NCBI GenBank assembly: GCA_934122215.1
Contig: CAKOWF010000010.1
Coordinates: 1-30,707, forward strand
Direction of reading: 5' to 3'
Length of the DNA stretch: 30,707 nucleotides
Source of the DNA: an uncultured Bacilli bacterium
GTDB lineage: Bacteria > Bacillota_I > Bacilli_A > RF39 > UBA660
Shown here: positions 7,017 to 16,560 of the stretch, piece after piece
Layout: the number at the start of each line of letters is the position of its first letter
Position numbering within the stretch: the first letter of the stretch is position 1
The notes under the pieces: model-generated
Databases searched by the model: none
The model's input: the letters and a program-made list of their open reading frames with translations, nothing else
What the model was told of the DNA's origin: nothing
Made by a program: the position numbers and the translations under genes

Positions 7017-8924
7017 TTATTCACCCAACATTAATTTAACAGTTTCACCTTCAAATATTCTTGTATTTTTACTAGGAGACTGATATATAACTTTTGAGCC
7101 TGTTCCAGTATATTCAACTTTAAAACCTTTTAGATTTTGAATTGCTTCTTTTAAAGACATATTAGTAACATCTGGTACAGTAGCATATTTTCTATCCAAA
7201 TAATTATATTTCTTTTCACTTGCCCCAACCGGTTTTTCAATGTTTAGTATATCTATTGACTCTTGTAATATTGTTCTAGCTATAGGTGCTGCTATTGTAC
7301 CACCATATTGTGTTATTCCTTTAGCATTATCTACAGCAACATAAACAACTATTTCAGGATCATTAGCTGGCATAAAGCCTATAAATGACACAATATAATT
7401 ACCTACCATATATCTGCCATCTTTTACTTTTTGAGCTGTTCCTGTTTTACCACCTACTCTATAACCATCTATAAATGCATTTCTACCTGTACCATTTGTT
7501 ACTACACTTTCTAAAGCATATCTTACCTTTTCACTTGTGTCTTCACTTATTACTTTTCTTTTTATTTCACTCTCAAAGCTTTTAATAACGGTATTTGTCT
7601 CTGGTTCATTTAAACTTTTTACTATATAAGGTTTTATCAATGTACCACCATTTATAGCGGCACTTACAGCTGTTATTTGTTGTATAGGAGTTACACTTAC
7701 ACCTTGGCCAAATGAAGTAGTTGCTAGTTCTACTGGTCCAACTTTATCTAATTTAAACAATATACCACTTGCTTCTCCATTTAAATCTACTCCTGTTTTT
7801 TCTCCAAAACCAAATAAATTTATATATTCAAATAATTTTTCCTTACCTAATTTTTGACCAATCGATACAAACCCTGGGTTACAAGAGTTTTCTACAACCT
7901 GTAAATATGTTTGAGCTCCATGTCCTCCATGTTTCCAACATTTTATTCTAGCATTTTCTACATTTACACTTCCGCCATCATAAAATGTGTCTTTATCTAA
8001 ATCAATCAATTTTTCTTCTAAAGCAGCACTTAATGTAATAATTTTGAAAGTTGATCCTGGTTCATATGTCATCCATACCGGTAAATTTCTATTTATCTCT
8101 TCTACCGTATAATTTTGGTATTCGCTAGGATTAAAATCAGGTCGTGAAGCGATTGCTAAAATTTCTCCCGTTTTTGGATTCATAGCTATTCCTAAAGCTT
8201 GATCTGGATTATATTTGCTTACTGCATTATTCAATTCTCTTTCTAATACTGCTTGTAATTCATAGTTAATTGTTAAAGTCATATTCACACCATCTTGAGG
8301 TGCTTCATAACTTTCTGTTAATTCTAACTTATTTCCTTTAGCGTCACTTATATATTTAATTGCTCCTGATTTTCCTGTTAAATATGAATCATACATTAAT
8401 TCTAATCCACTTAATCCTTGATTATCTATTCCAACAAAGCCTAAAGTATGTGAAAGTAAATTTTTATATGGATATGATCTTGTACTTTCTTTTACTAAAT
8501 ATACTCCATCATATTTTAAACTATTTATTTTATCAGCTATTTCATATGACAATTTTCTACCTTCTGGATGGACTCTTTCTATTGATGTCTGCTTACTTAC
8601 ATGTTTATACATTTCTTCATAACTTACATTTAATATTTCAGCTAATTTAGTTGCTACTTCTTCTTTATTTTTTATTTGATTAGGAATCAACACTAATGAT
8701 GTTGTAGTAATATTATCAGCTAATACCACTCCATTTCTATCATATATTTTTCCTCTATCTGCCATTATAGGAAGATTTCTATTCCATAATTGATTTGCTA
8801 AATAATTTAATTTTTTATAATCTATTACTTGAGTGTAAAATACTTTTCCTATAATTAATATTAAACAAACAATTAATATAAATAACACTATTTTTATTCT
8901 GGTATGTATTCCTTTATTGAACAT
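7017..8924 (-). CDS. spoVD: SpoVD-type class B penicillin-binding protein with PASTA domain
   Basis: This 635-residue membrane-anchored D,D-transpeptidase cross-links peptidoglycan; SpoVD in Bacillus builds the spore cortex in the mother cell. It has one N-terminal transmembrane segment (about 10-30), a dimerisation domain starting at RGKIYDRNG, and a transpeptidase domain with Ser291-x-x-Lys294 (EPGSTFK), Ser347-Cys-Asn349 (SCN), and Lys493-Thr-Gly495 (GGKTGTAQ). One PASTA domain ends the protein (from about 570). The block around NSCNPGF, LGKEKLFEYINLFGFG and VGPVELATTSFGQGVSVTP is characteristic of the SpoVD branch, and the length and single PASTA agree with it. The start at 8924 has TGGTGATATT. 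With sigG elsewhere in the window this supports sporulation, although a divisome PBP role cannot be excluded. Confidence 0.85.
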   Translation of the reverse strand: MFNKGIHTRIKIVLFILIVCLILIIGKVFYTQVIDYKKLNYLANQLWNRNLPIMADRGKIYDRNGVVLADNITTTSLVLIPNQIKNKEEVATKLAEILNVSYEEMYKHVSKQTSIERVHPEGRKLSYEIADKINSLKYDGVYLVKESTRSYPYKNLLSHTLGFVGIDNQGLSGLELMYDSYLTGKSGAIKYISDAKGNKLELTESYEAPQDGVNMTLTINYELQAVLERELNNAVSKYNPDQALGIAMNPKTGEILAIASRPDFNPSEYQNYTVEEINRNLPVWMTYEPGSTFKIITLSAALEEKLIDLDKDTFYDGGSVNVENARIKCWKHGGHGAQTYLQVVENSCNPGFVSIGQKLGKEKLFEYINLFGFGEKTGVDLNGEASGILFKLDKVGPVELATTSFGQGVSVTPIQQITAVSAAINGGTLIKPYIVKSLNEPETNTVIKSFESEIKRKVISEDTSEKVRYALESVVTNGTGRNAFIDGYRVGGKTGTAQKVKDGRYMVGNYIVSFIGFMPANDPEIVVYVAVDNAKGITQYGGTIAAPIARTILQESIDILNIEKPVGASEKKYNYLDRKYATVPDVTNMSLKEAIQNLKGFKVEYTGTGSKVIYQSPSKNTRIFEGETVKLMLGE

Positions 8925-8970
8925 AATATCACCAGTTAATTATATGCTTGTACTTATTTATTAAAACAAA

Positions 8971-8993
8971 AAAGATAATTATATATTATCTTT
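8971..8993 (-). terminator. Terminator between the prepilin-like gene and spoVD
   Basis: On the minus strand AAAGATAAT (8993-8985) pairs with ATTATCTTT (8979-8971) around ATATA, followed by TTTGTTTT. The first arm overlaps the TAA stop of the prepilin-like gene (8994-8992). It may partly separate spoVD transcription from the two upstream genes. Confidence 0.7.
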
Positions 8994-10161
8994 ATTCAAT
9001 TATATATGCTTGTGATGCAGCTGAAGAAGAACCATCACCTGATTTTATTGTTACACCTTTTTTTAATATCACTACTGGATATATTCTATATGAACTATCT
9101 GTTGATGAATTTAATGTATGATCTATTATATTACCACTTTCAATAGTAATAACTTTACCACCATCTGAACTATCCATTGTCCATACACTAGATGTACCAA
9201 ATAATTTATATAAATAATTATCGATTTTACAACCACTATTTGTTATATCTATTGAACATGTATCATTTAAAGATGCCACTACATAATCACTTACATTTAT
9301 TAATCCTAATTTATTTGAAACTGTTGATGTTGCTTCTACAGATCTTAAAACTTCATATGTCATTTTTACAGATAAATCTACAGAACCATTTAACCATTTT
9401 CCACTATCAACTACTTTACTTGAATAATTACTTAAAGTTCCATTTGTAATGAAATTTAACAAGTATTCAGCTATTGAAGATGTAATAAAAATATTATTGT
9501 TATTTGCACTATAAGGACTTGATTCAGGTGTTGTTTTTATTAATTTAATTGTTTTATTTTCTTTATTTAAACTAACAATTCTATATACATCCCCACCTGT
9601 TCCTAATCTTACATAATTATGTGGTTCATCTCCTCTAAATACGTAATCATCACCAATATCATATAATCCAAAATTAGAAATATTATTAGAATCTTCTATA
9701 ATTTTATCATAAGCTGATATAACGACGTTACTTTGTTTTATTGAAAAAGTATTGTTATTATATACAATAATATAACCTGAAATTGTAGAATCATTTTCAC
9801 AATCAATATCTAGATATTGATATACATATTGATTGTTTTCATTATTATATGAAATTTTCATACAACCATTCATTTCTTCTCCATTTTTAGGATTACTTAT
9901 TTTAGTTTGTTCTAAATATTTTGATTTTTTTAAATTTTCTAAAGAAATATATGAATCATTTAAATGATTTTTATCTAATAACTCTTTATGTTCCAAAGAA
10001 AAATTTTTAGCAACCGTTTCTAATTCCCTTAATTGTGATTGATATAAATTTTCTTTTGAACTATTAATTATATCTACTACATTTGGAAAAATAATTATAG
10101 ATAATATTGATAATACAACTATAACTGCTAAAACTTCCATAAGTGTAAATCCTCTTTTCAT
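8992..10161 (-). CDS. Type IV prepilin-like protein with large C-terminal domain
   Basis: This 389-residue protein starts with a textbook type IV prepilin signal: MKRG|FTLMEVLAVI, with Gly before the cleavage site, Phe at +1 and Glu at +5, then a hydrophobic helix and a short amphipathic helix (residues 5-60). Pilins of this class are processed by a prepilin peptidase and assembled at the membrane. The rest is far larger than a minor pilin. A Ser/Asn-rich globular region runs from about 130 to 389. It contains a DYVFRGD...YVRLGTGGDVYRIVSL segment and a C-terminal RIYPVVILKKGVTIKSGDGS followed by YIIE, a layout I recall from surface proteins of gut Bacillota but cannot name. No pilus assembly genes (pilB, pilC, pilD) are in the window. 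It is translationally linked to the upstream PBP gene: its AGGTGA site overlaps the TAG stop. Confidence 0.8.
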   Translation of the reverse strand: MKRGFTLMEVLAVIVVLSILSIIIFPNVVDIINSSKENLYQSQLRELETVAKNFSLEHKELLDKNHLNDSYISLENLKKSKYLEQTKISNPKNGEEMNGCMKISYNNENNQYVYQYLDIDCENDSTISGYIIVYNNNTFSIKQSNVVISAYDKIIEDSNNISNFGLYDIGDDYVFRGDEPHNYVRLGTGGDVYRIVSLNKENKTIKLIKTTPESSPYSANNNNIFITSSIAEYLLNFITNGTLSNYSSKVVDSGKWLNGSVDLSVKMTYEVLRSVEATSTVSNKLGLINVSDYVVASLNDTCSIDITNSGCKIDNYLYKLFGTSSVWTMDSSDGGKVITIESGNIIDHTLNSSTDSSYRIYPVVILKKGVTIKSGDGSSSAASQAYIIE

Positions 10162-10169
10162 AATTTCAC

Positions 10170-12332
10170 CTAACTTTCTAAAGTATTTGACAGAGTAATG
10201 GTAATACTCATATCATTTGTAAGAATTGTATTTACTGGTATTGATTGATTTGTTACATATCCATATCCTTCAATTGTATATGGAATATTTAATAGTTCAA
10301 ATAATTCAATTACTTCATGCCTACTCCATCCTGTTAGATTTGGCATTTTATATTCTGATGAGTTAGTTAATAAAATTAATTTTTCACCATTAATTAATGA
10401 ACTATTAGTTAATGATTGTTTTATTATTTTATCACCATTACCAATGGTAATAACTTTTATTCCATCATTTGTTAATTTTGTTTCTATATCACTTGTATTT
10501 TGATTAATATATGATTTAATTTCAATCATATTTAAGGAGTTTTCTTCCTTTGTTTCGCTAAACATATTTTTATACTTTGCTATGCTTTTCATTATATCTT
10601 TTACTGCATTAGATAGTCCACTACTTTTACCCCAAGTAGGTAATTTCATAGCAGCATATATTATAATTTCCGGATCATCATATGGAAACATACCAGCATA
10701 AGAAAATATATATGCATTATCTCCTGTTAAATACCCACCTACTGTATTACTATAAATTTGTGAAGTTCCAGTTTTTCCTATTACATCAAATCCTTCTATT
10801 CTATAAGGATAACCTGTCGTTCCAGGATCTTTTCCCTGTACTGTTATATACATTAAATCTTTAATTTTATTTGCTGTTTCTTTTGATATAACATTGCTGA
10901 TTCTATCAACATTTCTCTCATAATATATTTCATTTGTATTTGAATTTACTATTTTACTTACAATATGTGGCTTTAACATATCACCATTGTTAGCAATCAT
11001 GGTTAATGCTTGTAAGTGTTGTACTGGTGTAGTTGTAATTCCTTGTCCAAATCCAGCTGTATATACTTCTATTGGATATATAAACTTTAATTTACCACTT
11101 TGCTCTCTTGATAATTCTATTCCTGTTAATTCACCAAAACCATATTTTTTAAAGCAATCATATAAATCTTGTCTAGTTAAACTCTGTTCTATTAAATTAG
11201 CTATACCAACATTACTTGAATATTCAAAACCTTTATCAAATGTTATTGTTCCCCAACCTGTTCTATTCCAATCATTAATTGTATCATTTCCTACTTGATA
11301 TGTTCCTGATGTAAAAGTTTTGTTTCCATCATATGTACCTTTTTCCATAGCACACATATATGTATATGTTTTCATAGTTGATCCTGGTTCAAAAGGAATA
11401 GATGTAAATATATTTTCATAATTTGTTATATTTCTAACATTTGGATCATATGAAGGAGTTGAACTAGTTCCTAATATATCACCAGTTTTAGCATCCATTA
11501 CTGAAATTGTAATCCATTCTGGATTGTATGTATTTTGAGCTTCTTTTATTGATGATTCGATAAATCTTTGAATACTAGCATCTATTGTTAAATATATATC
11601 ATAACCGTTCTCTGCTTTTATCTCTTTTGTTTGGGTATTTGCTATTTTATATCCATATTTGTCTTGTTGATATTCCAAATATCCATCTTTACCACTTAAC
11701 AGATCATTGTATTTTGACTCTATACCTAATTCTCCAACTATTTGTTTCGTAGTAGTGGTTTTACCATTACTATCAGTTTCTGTTATTTCATTATCTTTAG
11801 CGTATCCTATTATATATGAAGCAAAATCTCCATTTGGATAATATCTTTTTTGGTCCTCCATAAAATCTATTCCGGGTAAATTTAATGATTCGATTTCATC
11901 TTTTTTTAACTCTGTAATTCCTCTTCCACCAGGTCCCAATTCAACTTGATATCTATCTTGCGTAAGAAGTTTTTTTAAAGTATCTACATCCATATTTAAT
12001 AAAGGACTTAATGCATTAGCAGTTGCATCTACATCTTTTACATAGTTTTCTTTTGTATATACTGTACTTTTTGGTAAATAAGCTATCACTGTATATGAAC
12101 TAACATTAAGTGCTAGAACATTTGAATTACTATCATATATTGTTCCTCTTTTAGCTGATAAAACTTTTTTTACTGTATTTCTACTTGCTGCAAATTCTGA
12201 CATATTTTTTCCATATATTGTAGGTGATAGTGATAAATAAACAAATTGAATATATAGAATAATGGTAAGTAAAATTACTCCTATGTAAATATATAATGGT
12301 GCTTTCCAAACAGTTCTTCTACCATTTTTCAT
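10170..12332 (-). CDS. pbpB: Class B penicillin-binding protein (PBP2B/FtsI-like) with C-terminal PASTA repeats
   Basis: This 720-residue protein is a second monofunctional transpeptidase, probably the septal (divisome) PBP2B. One transmembrane helix lies near residues 12-34. The dimerisation domain begins at AKRGTIYDSN. The transpeptidase motifs are Ser318-x-x-Lys321 (EPGSTMK), Ser372-Ser-Asn374 (YSSN), and Lys520-Thr-Gly (VIGKTGTSQ). The C-terminal 120 residues form two PASTA-like repeats; the second begins YKMPNLTGWSRHEVIELFE. Two PASTA repeats fit PBP2B better than SpoVD. In Bacillus pbpB and spoVD are adjacent in the mraW/ftsL cluster; here they are separated by a prepilin-like gene and mraW, ftsL and murE are absent. 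The start at 12332 follows AAGGTAGTGAT. A perfect TATAAT with upstream TGA is 20 bases before it. Confidence 0.85.
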   Translation of the reverse strand: MKNGRRTVWKAPLYIYIGVILLTIILYIQFVYLSLSPTIYGKNMSEFAASRNTVKKVLSAKRGTIYDSNSNVLALNVSSYTVIAYLPKSTVYTKENYVKDVDATANALSPLLNMDVDTLKKLLTQDRYQVELGPGGRGITELKKDEIESLNLPGIDFMEDQKRYYPNGDFASYIIGYAKDNEITETDSNGKTTTTKQIVGELGIESKYNDLLSGKDGYLEYQQDKYGYKIANTQTKEIKAENGYDIYLTIDASIQRFIESSIKEAQNTYNPEWITISVMDAKTGDILGTSSTPSYDPNVRNITNYENIFTSIPFEPGSTMKTYTYMCAMEKGTYDGNKTFTSGTYQVGNDTINDWNRTGWGTITFDKGFEYSSNVGIANLIEQSLTRQDLYDCFKKYGFGELTGIELSREQSGKLKFIYPIEVYTAGFGQGITTTPVQHLQALTMIANNGDMLKPHIVSKIVNSNTNEIYYERNVDRISNVISKETANKIKDLMYITVQGKDPGTTGYPYRIEGFDVIGKTGTSQIYSNTVGGYLTGDNAYIFSYAGMFPYDDPEIIIYAAMKLPTWGKSSGLSNAVKDIMKSIAKYKNMFSETKEENSLNMIEIKSYINQNTSDIETKLTNDGIKVITIGNGDKIIKQSLTNSSLINGEKLILLTNSSEYKMPNLTGWSRHEVIELFELLNIPYTIEGYGYVTNQSIPVNTILTNDMSITITLSNTLES

Positions 12333-12354
12333 ATTATCACTACCTTACTATTAC

Positions 12355-12363
12355 CATTATATC
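12355..12363 (-). promoter_or_regulatory. Extended -10 promoter for the pbpB operon
   Basis: The minus strand reads TGATATAAT about 22-30 bases before the pbpB start: a perfect -10 with an extended TG. The -35 position holds only a run of T. The GNAT terminator lies just downstream on the same strand. Confidence 0.45.
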
Positions 12364-12389
12364 AAAGTTTACTTCTTAAAAAAAGGGGT

Positions 12390-12421
12390 ATATAAATAAA
12401 AAGTTCTTGTTTTAAGAACTT
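12390..12421 (-). terminator. Terminator after the GNAT gene
   Basis: Minus-strand AAGTTCTT (12421-12414) pairs perfectly with AAGAACTT (12408-12401), loop AAAAC, followed by TTTTTATTTATA. The first arm overlaps the TAA stop of the acetyltransferase gene (12422-12420). Confidence 0.85.
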
Positions 12422-12875
12422 ATCTTCTAAATTTATATTTATCATTTTCATTTTTATATCCTATAGATGTAGCAACTTTTATACTTCCTATATTTGTTTT
12501 ATCAATATCTGCCTCTATACATTTTATATTAGAATCATTCATTATATATTTAGTCATCTCAGATAATATTTTTCTTCCATAACCTAAACATCTATATTCA
12601 GGTAATACTGCATATTGAATATTTACATAACCTAATTCATGGTAACTAAAAAATCTTATCATTCCAACTATATTGTCTTTTTCCTCTATAAGATAAACTT
12701 TTTTTAATTCAATTTTATCTGAATTATTAAAATAATTATCTGCATCTTTTATAAAAAATTCTCCAAAATACTTTTTAAATTCATCATCATTTAATAATTT
12801 TCTTTTAGCTAAGTTATGTTCTAAATTATTTTTATCAAAACTAATTAATTTTAAAGTTTCTAATTTTTGTTCCAT
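12420..12875 (-). CDS. GNAT-family N-acetyltransferase, substrate unknown
   Basis: This 151-residue protein has the GNAT acetyltransferase layout. Strand 4 is VNIQYAVLPEY, the acetyl-CoA pyrophosphate loop is RCLGYGRKIL (motif A, usually R/Q-x-x-G-x-G/A), and the C-terminal NIGSIKVATSIGYKNE is the usual motif B. EKDNIVGMIRFF is the preceding central strand. The substrate could be a small molecule or a protein N terminus; nothing here decides that. The start is the ATG at 12875 with AGGTGATAGT; an in-frame start 45 bases upstream would run through the rpoC terminator and is rejected. It is a single-gene unit with its own promoter embedded in that terminator and its own terminator downstream. 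Confidence 0.85.
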   Translation of the reverse strand: MEQKLETLKLISFDKNNLEHNLAKRKLLNDDEFKKYFGEFFIKDADNYFNNSDKIELKKVYLIEEKDNIVGMIRFFSYHELGYVNIQYAVLPEYRCLGYGRKILSEMTKYIMNDSNIKCIEADIDKTNIGSIKVATSIGYKNENDKYKFRR

Positions 12876-12891
12876 ACTATCACCTATATAA

Positions 12892-12920
12892 ATTATATAA
12901 AAAAAGAAGTTCTTTTTCAA
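12892..12920 (-). promoter_or_regulatory. GNAT gene promoter overlapping the rpoC terminator
   Basis: Minus-strand TTGAAA (12920-12915), exactly 17 bases, TATAAT (12897-12892). The -35 is in the loop of the rpoC terminator hairpin and the spacer holds its second arm and T run. The expected transcription start falls almost at the GNAT ribosome binding site, giving a very short leader. Confidence 0.55.
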
Positions 12921-12928
12921 GAACCTCT
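12898..12928 (-). terminator. Terminator of the rpoB-rpoC transcript
   Basis: Minus-strand AGAGGTTCTT (12928-12919) pairs with AAGAACTTCT (12914-12905), ten pairs with one G-U, GAAA tetraloop, then seven T. The first arm touches the rpoC stop codon (12930-12928). Confidence 0.9.
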
Positions 12929-15900
12929 TAATCCATTAATTCATTTTCTAAAACATCTAATGGTTCTAAACTTGAATCAACTTTTTCTAAATTATAATTA
13001 ATGTTTCTATATTTTTTAGCACCTGTACCTGCTGGTATTAATTTACCAATGATAACATTTTCTTTTAAACCATTTAAGTGGTCTACTTTACCATGTATAG
13101 CTGCATCTGTTAATATTCTTGTTGTTTCTTGGAATGATGCTGCTGATAAGAATGAATCTGTTTCAAGAGAAGCTTTAGTAATACCTAATAATACTGGTCT
13201 ACCAGTAGCTGGATTTTTACCATTTAAAATTAATTCTTTATTTTCTTCTCTAAAATCATTAATATTAACCATAGTTCCAGGTAATAAATATGAATCACCA
13301 CTATTTACAATTTTAATTTTAGAAATCATACGTTTAGCAATAATTTCAACGTGTTTATCTGAAATATCAACACCTTGAGAACGATAAACTTTTTGAATTT
13401 CTGATAAGATATATTGTTGAACAGTAATTGGATCTGTAACAACTAATAATTCTTTTGGACTAATAGCACCATGAGTTAAACGTTGACCTGATACTACCTT
13501 ATCGCCTTTATTAACTGCTAATTTAGCGCCATAATTACTTGTATGTTCTTTTGTTTCTACATCATTTGTAACAGAAATAATGAATTTACCATTTTGTTCT
13601 ACTATATCTGATACAGTACCATTAATTTCAGAAATAGTTGCTTTACCTTTTGGATTACGTGCTTCGAACAATTCTTGAACACGAGGAAGACCTTGAGTAA
13701 TATCATCTCCGGCAACACCACCTGAGTTGATAGTACGCATTGTTAATTGTGTACCTGGTTCACCAATTGATTGAGCTGCCATAGTACCAACTGCTTCTCC
13801 TATTTCAACAATTTGTCCAGTAGCTAAGTTACGTCCATAACAGTGTCTACATACTGAGCCTTTTGATTTACAAGTTAATACTGTACGAATTGAAACTTTA
13901 GTAATACCAGCATCAATAATTTTATCAGCTAAATTTTCAGTGATATAAGTATTTCTATCTGCTATTACTTCTTTAGTTTCTGGATTAATAACTTTTTTAT
14001 TAGTATATCTACCAACAATACGATCTCTTAATCCTTCAATAACAGTACCATCAGTATTTAAGAATGCTTCTACTACTACACCTTCATCAGTACCACAATC
14101 ATCTTCTTTAATAATTATATCATGTGATACATCGATAAGTCTTCTTGTTAAGTAACCAGCATCTGCTGTTTTAAGAGCTGTATCAACAAATCCTTTTCTG
14201 ATACCATGAGTTGCTAAGAAGAACTCTGAAACTCTAGCACCTTCAATGAATGAAGATGTGATTGGAATTTCTACTGATTCACCATTTGGTTTAGCCATAA
14301 GTCCACGCATACCAGCCATTTGGTTATAGTTACTCATATTACCACGGGCACCAGAATCAATCATTATTGATATAGGGTTATCTTTGTTATCAGCAATGAT
14401 GCCTGATAATTCATCTGCTATTTCATTTTTAGCACTATTCCATGTAGCAACTACTTTTTCATATCTTTCTTTTTCAGTAATTAAACCACGTTTAAATTGT
14501 TTATTTATTTGAGACACTCTATCATTTGCATTTTCTAATACTTCTTTTTTAGTTTTTGATGGAATAATATCTCCAATACCAATTGATATACCTGATAATG
14601 TAGATTCTTTAAATCCTAAATCTTTCATCTTATCAAGCATGATTGATGTTTCAGTGGTTTGATATCTTTTATATATTTGAGCAATTAATTTAGTTAAAAC
14701 TTTTTTACCAAAAGGTTTGACTAATTCCATATTTTTTATTGCTTCTTTTATATTTGTTCCTTTTTCTAAGAAATATTTAGATGGTGTTATACCTTCAATA
14801 TTTTCTTTTGTACCTTCATTAATGTATTGGAAAGTATCTGGGAATATTTCATTGAATTTTAATTTTCCTACTGTAGTAACTAAATATTTATCCATTTGTT
14901 CTTCAGTAAATAATTTATGTTTAAATCCACTTACTGGAATAGCAATTCTTGTATGTTGAGATATTTCTCTTCTTTCAACTGCCATTAAAGCTTCATCTGG
15001 ATTTTTAAATACTCTACCTTCTCCAGGAACTCCTTCTTTTTCAATAGTTATGTAATAGTTACCTAAAATCATATCTTGTCCCGGTGTAACTATTGGGTTA
15101 CCATCAGAAGGTTTCAAAATGTTATTAGCACCTAACATTAAGATTCTAGCTTCTGCTTGAGCTTCTTCACTAATTGGAACGTGAACAGCCATTTGGTCTC
15201 CATCAAAGTCGGCATTGAATGCTGCACAAACAAGTGGATGTAAACGAATTGCTCTACCATCAATTAATTTAGGTTCAAATGCTTGAATACCAAGTCTATG
15301 AAGTGTTGGGGCACGGTTTAACATAACTGGATGTTCTTTTATTTTTTCTTCAACAATATCCCAAACTCTTGGATCTTGATTTTCTATCATACGTTTAGCT
15401 GCTTTAATATTAGAAGCAATATCTTTAGATACTAAACCATTTATTACATAAGGTTTAAATAATTCTAGAGCCATTTCCTTTGGAATACCACATTCATACA
15501 TCTTTAAAGATGGTCCTACAACGATAACTGAACGGCCTGAATAATCAACACGTTTACCTAATAAGTTTTGACGGAAACGACCTTGTTTACCTTTTAACAT
15601 ACTAGATAATGATTTAAGTGGTCTATTACCTGCTCCAGTAATATTTCTTCCTCTTCTACCATTATCAAATAGTGCATCTACTGCTTCTTGTAACATACGT
15701 TTTTCATTTTGAATAATGATACTAGGAGCACCTAATTCCATTAATTTTTTTAAACGATTATTACGATTTATTACTCTTCTGTATAAATCATTTAAATCAG
15801 ATGTAGCAAATCTACCACCATCTAATTGAATCATTGGTCTTAATTCTGGTGGAATTACTGGAATGGCATCCATTATCATCCACTCTGGTTTGTTACCTGA

Positions 15901-16560
15901 TTCTAAGAAAGCATTTAATACATCTAGTCTTTTAATTAAACGAACTCTCTTTTGACTAGTGCTGTCTTTTATTTCTTCTATTTCTTTTTTTATATTTTCT
16001 ACTTCTTTTTCAAGATCTACTTGTTGTAATAATTCTTTGATAGCTTCTGCACCCATACCTACTCTGAAACTACTTCCATATTTTTCATAGTAAGCACGAT
16101 ATTCTTTATCGCTAATTATTTGTTTTTTCTCTAAAGGAGCAGCTCCTGGATCTAATACAACATATGATACGAAGTATAATACTTCTTCCAAATCTCTTGG
16201 TGACATATCTAGTACTAATCCCATACGAGATGGTATACCTTTAAAGAACCAAATGTGAGATACAGGAGTAGCTAGTTCTATATGTCCCATACGTTCACGA
16301 CGAACTTTTGAAGATGTAACTTCTACTCCACATCTATCACAAACAATATTTTTATATCTTAATCTTTTATATTTACCACAAGAACATTCAAAGTCTTTTG
16401 TTGGTCCAAATATTTTTTCGCAGAATAAACCATCTCTTTCAGGTTTTAAAGTACGATAGTTAATAGTTTCTGCTTTTTTAACTTCTCCATAAGACCATTC
16501 TCTGATTCTTTCAGGAGAGGCAATGGCTATTCTTAAACCTTCAAAGTTATCAATATTCAT
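12928..16560 (-). CDS. rpoC: DNA-directed RNA polymerase beta' subunit
   Basis: This 1210-residue protein is the beta' subunit, which holds the catalytic magnesium. The N-terminal zinc site is Cys59, Cys61, Cys74, Cys77 (CSC ... CDRC). The active-site loop NADFDGDQMAVHVP supplies Asp451, Asp453 and Asp455. A second Cys cluster (CKSKGSVCRHC) lies in the C-terminal third, followed by GTQLTMRTINSGGVAGDDITQ. It has the usual Bacillota size. Translation is coupled to rpoB: the stop and start share one base (TAATG) and the ribosome binding site GGGATGGAG lies within the last rpoB codons. A terminator follows immediately. Confidence 0.99.
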   Translation of the reverse strand: MNIDNFEGLRIAIASPERIREWSYGEVKKAETINYRTLKPERDGLFCEKIFGPTKDFECSCGKYKRLRYKNIVCDRCGVEVTSSKVRRERMGHIELATPVSHIWFFKGIPSRMGLVLDMSPRDLEEVLYFVSYVVLDPGAAPLEKKQIISDKEYRAYYEKYGSSFRVGMGAEAIKELLQQVDLEKEVENIKKEIEEIKDSTSQKRVRLIKRLDVLNAFLESGNKPEWMIMDAIPVIPPELRPMIQLDGGRFATSDLNDLYRRVINRNNRLKKLMELGAPSIIIQNEKRMLQEAVDALFDNGRRGRNITGAGNRPLKSLSSMLKGKQGRFRQNLLGKRVDYSGRSVIVVGPSLKMYECGIPKEMALELFKPYVINGLVSKDIASNIKAAKRMIENQDPRVWDIVEEKIKEHPVMLNRAPTLHRLGIQAFEPKLIDGRAIRLHPLVCAAFNADFDGDQMAVHVPISEEAQAEARILMLGANNILKPSDGNPIVTPGQDMILGNYYITIEKEGVPGEGRVFKNPDEALMAVERREISQHTRIAIPVSGFKHKLFTEEQMDKYLVTTVGKLKFNEIFPDTFQYINEGTKENIEGITPSKYFLEKGTNIKEAIKNMELVKPFGKKVLTKLIAQIYKRYQTTETSIMLDKMKDLGFKESTLSGISIGIGDIIPSKTKKEVLENANDRVSQINKQFKRGLITEKERYEKVVATWNSAKNEIADELSGIIADNKDNPISIMIDSGARGNMSNYNQMAGMRGLMAKPNGESVEIPITSSFIEGARVSEFFLATHGIRKGFVDTALKTADAGYLTRRLIDVSHDIIIKEDDCGTDEGVVVEAFLNTDGTVIEGLRDRIVGRYTNKKVINPETKEVIADRNTYITENLADKIIDAGITKVSIRTVLTCKSKGSVCRHCYGRNLATGQIVEIGEAVGTMAAQSIGEPGTQLTMRTINSGGVAGDDITQGLPRVQELFEARNPKGKATISEINGTVSDIVEQNGKFIISVTNDVETKEHTSNYGAKLAVNKGDKVVSGQRLTHGAISPKELLVVTDPITVQQYILSEIQKVYRSQGVDISDKHVEIIAKRMISKIKIVNSGDSYLLPGTMVNINDFREENKELILNGKNPATGRPVLLGITKASLETDSFLSAASFQETTRILTDAAIHGKVDHLNGLKENVIIGKLIPAGTGAKKYRNINYNLEKVDSSLEPLDVLENELMD

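Noticed and set aside
13001..14959. Plus-strand frames of 80-125 codons opposite rpoC
   Set aside because: Antisense shadows of a conserved gene with no start signals or recognisable product.
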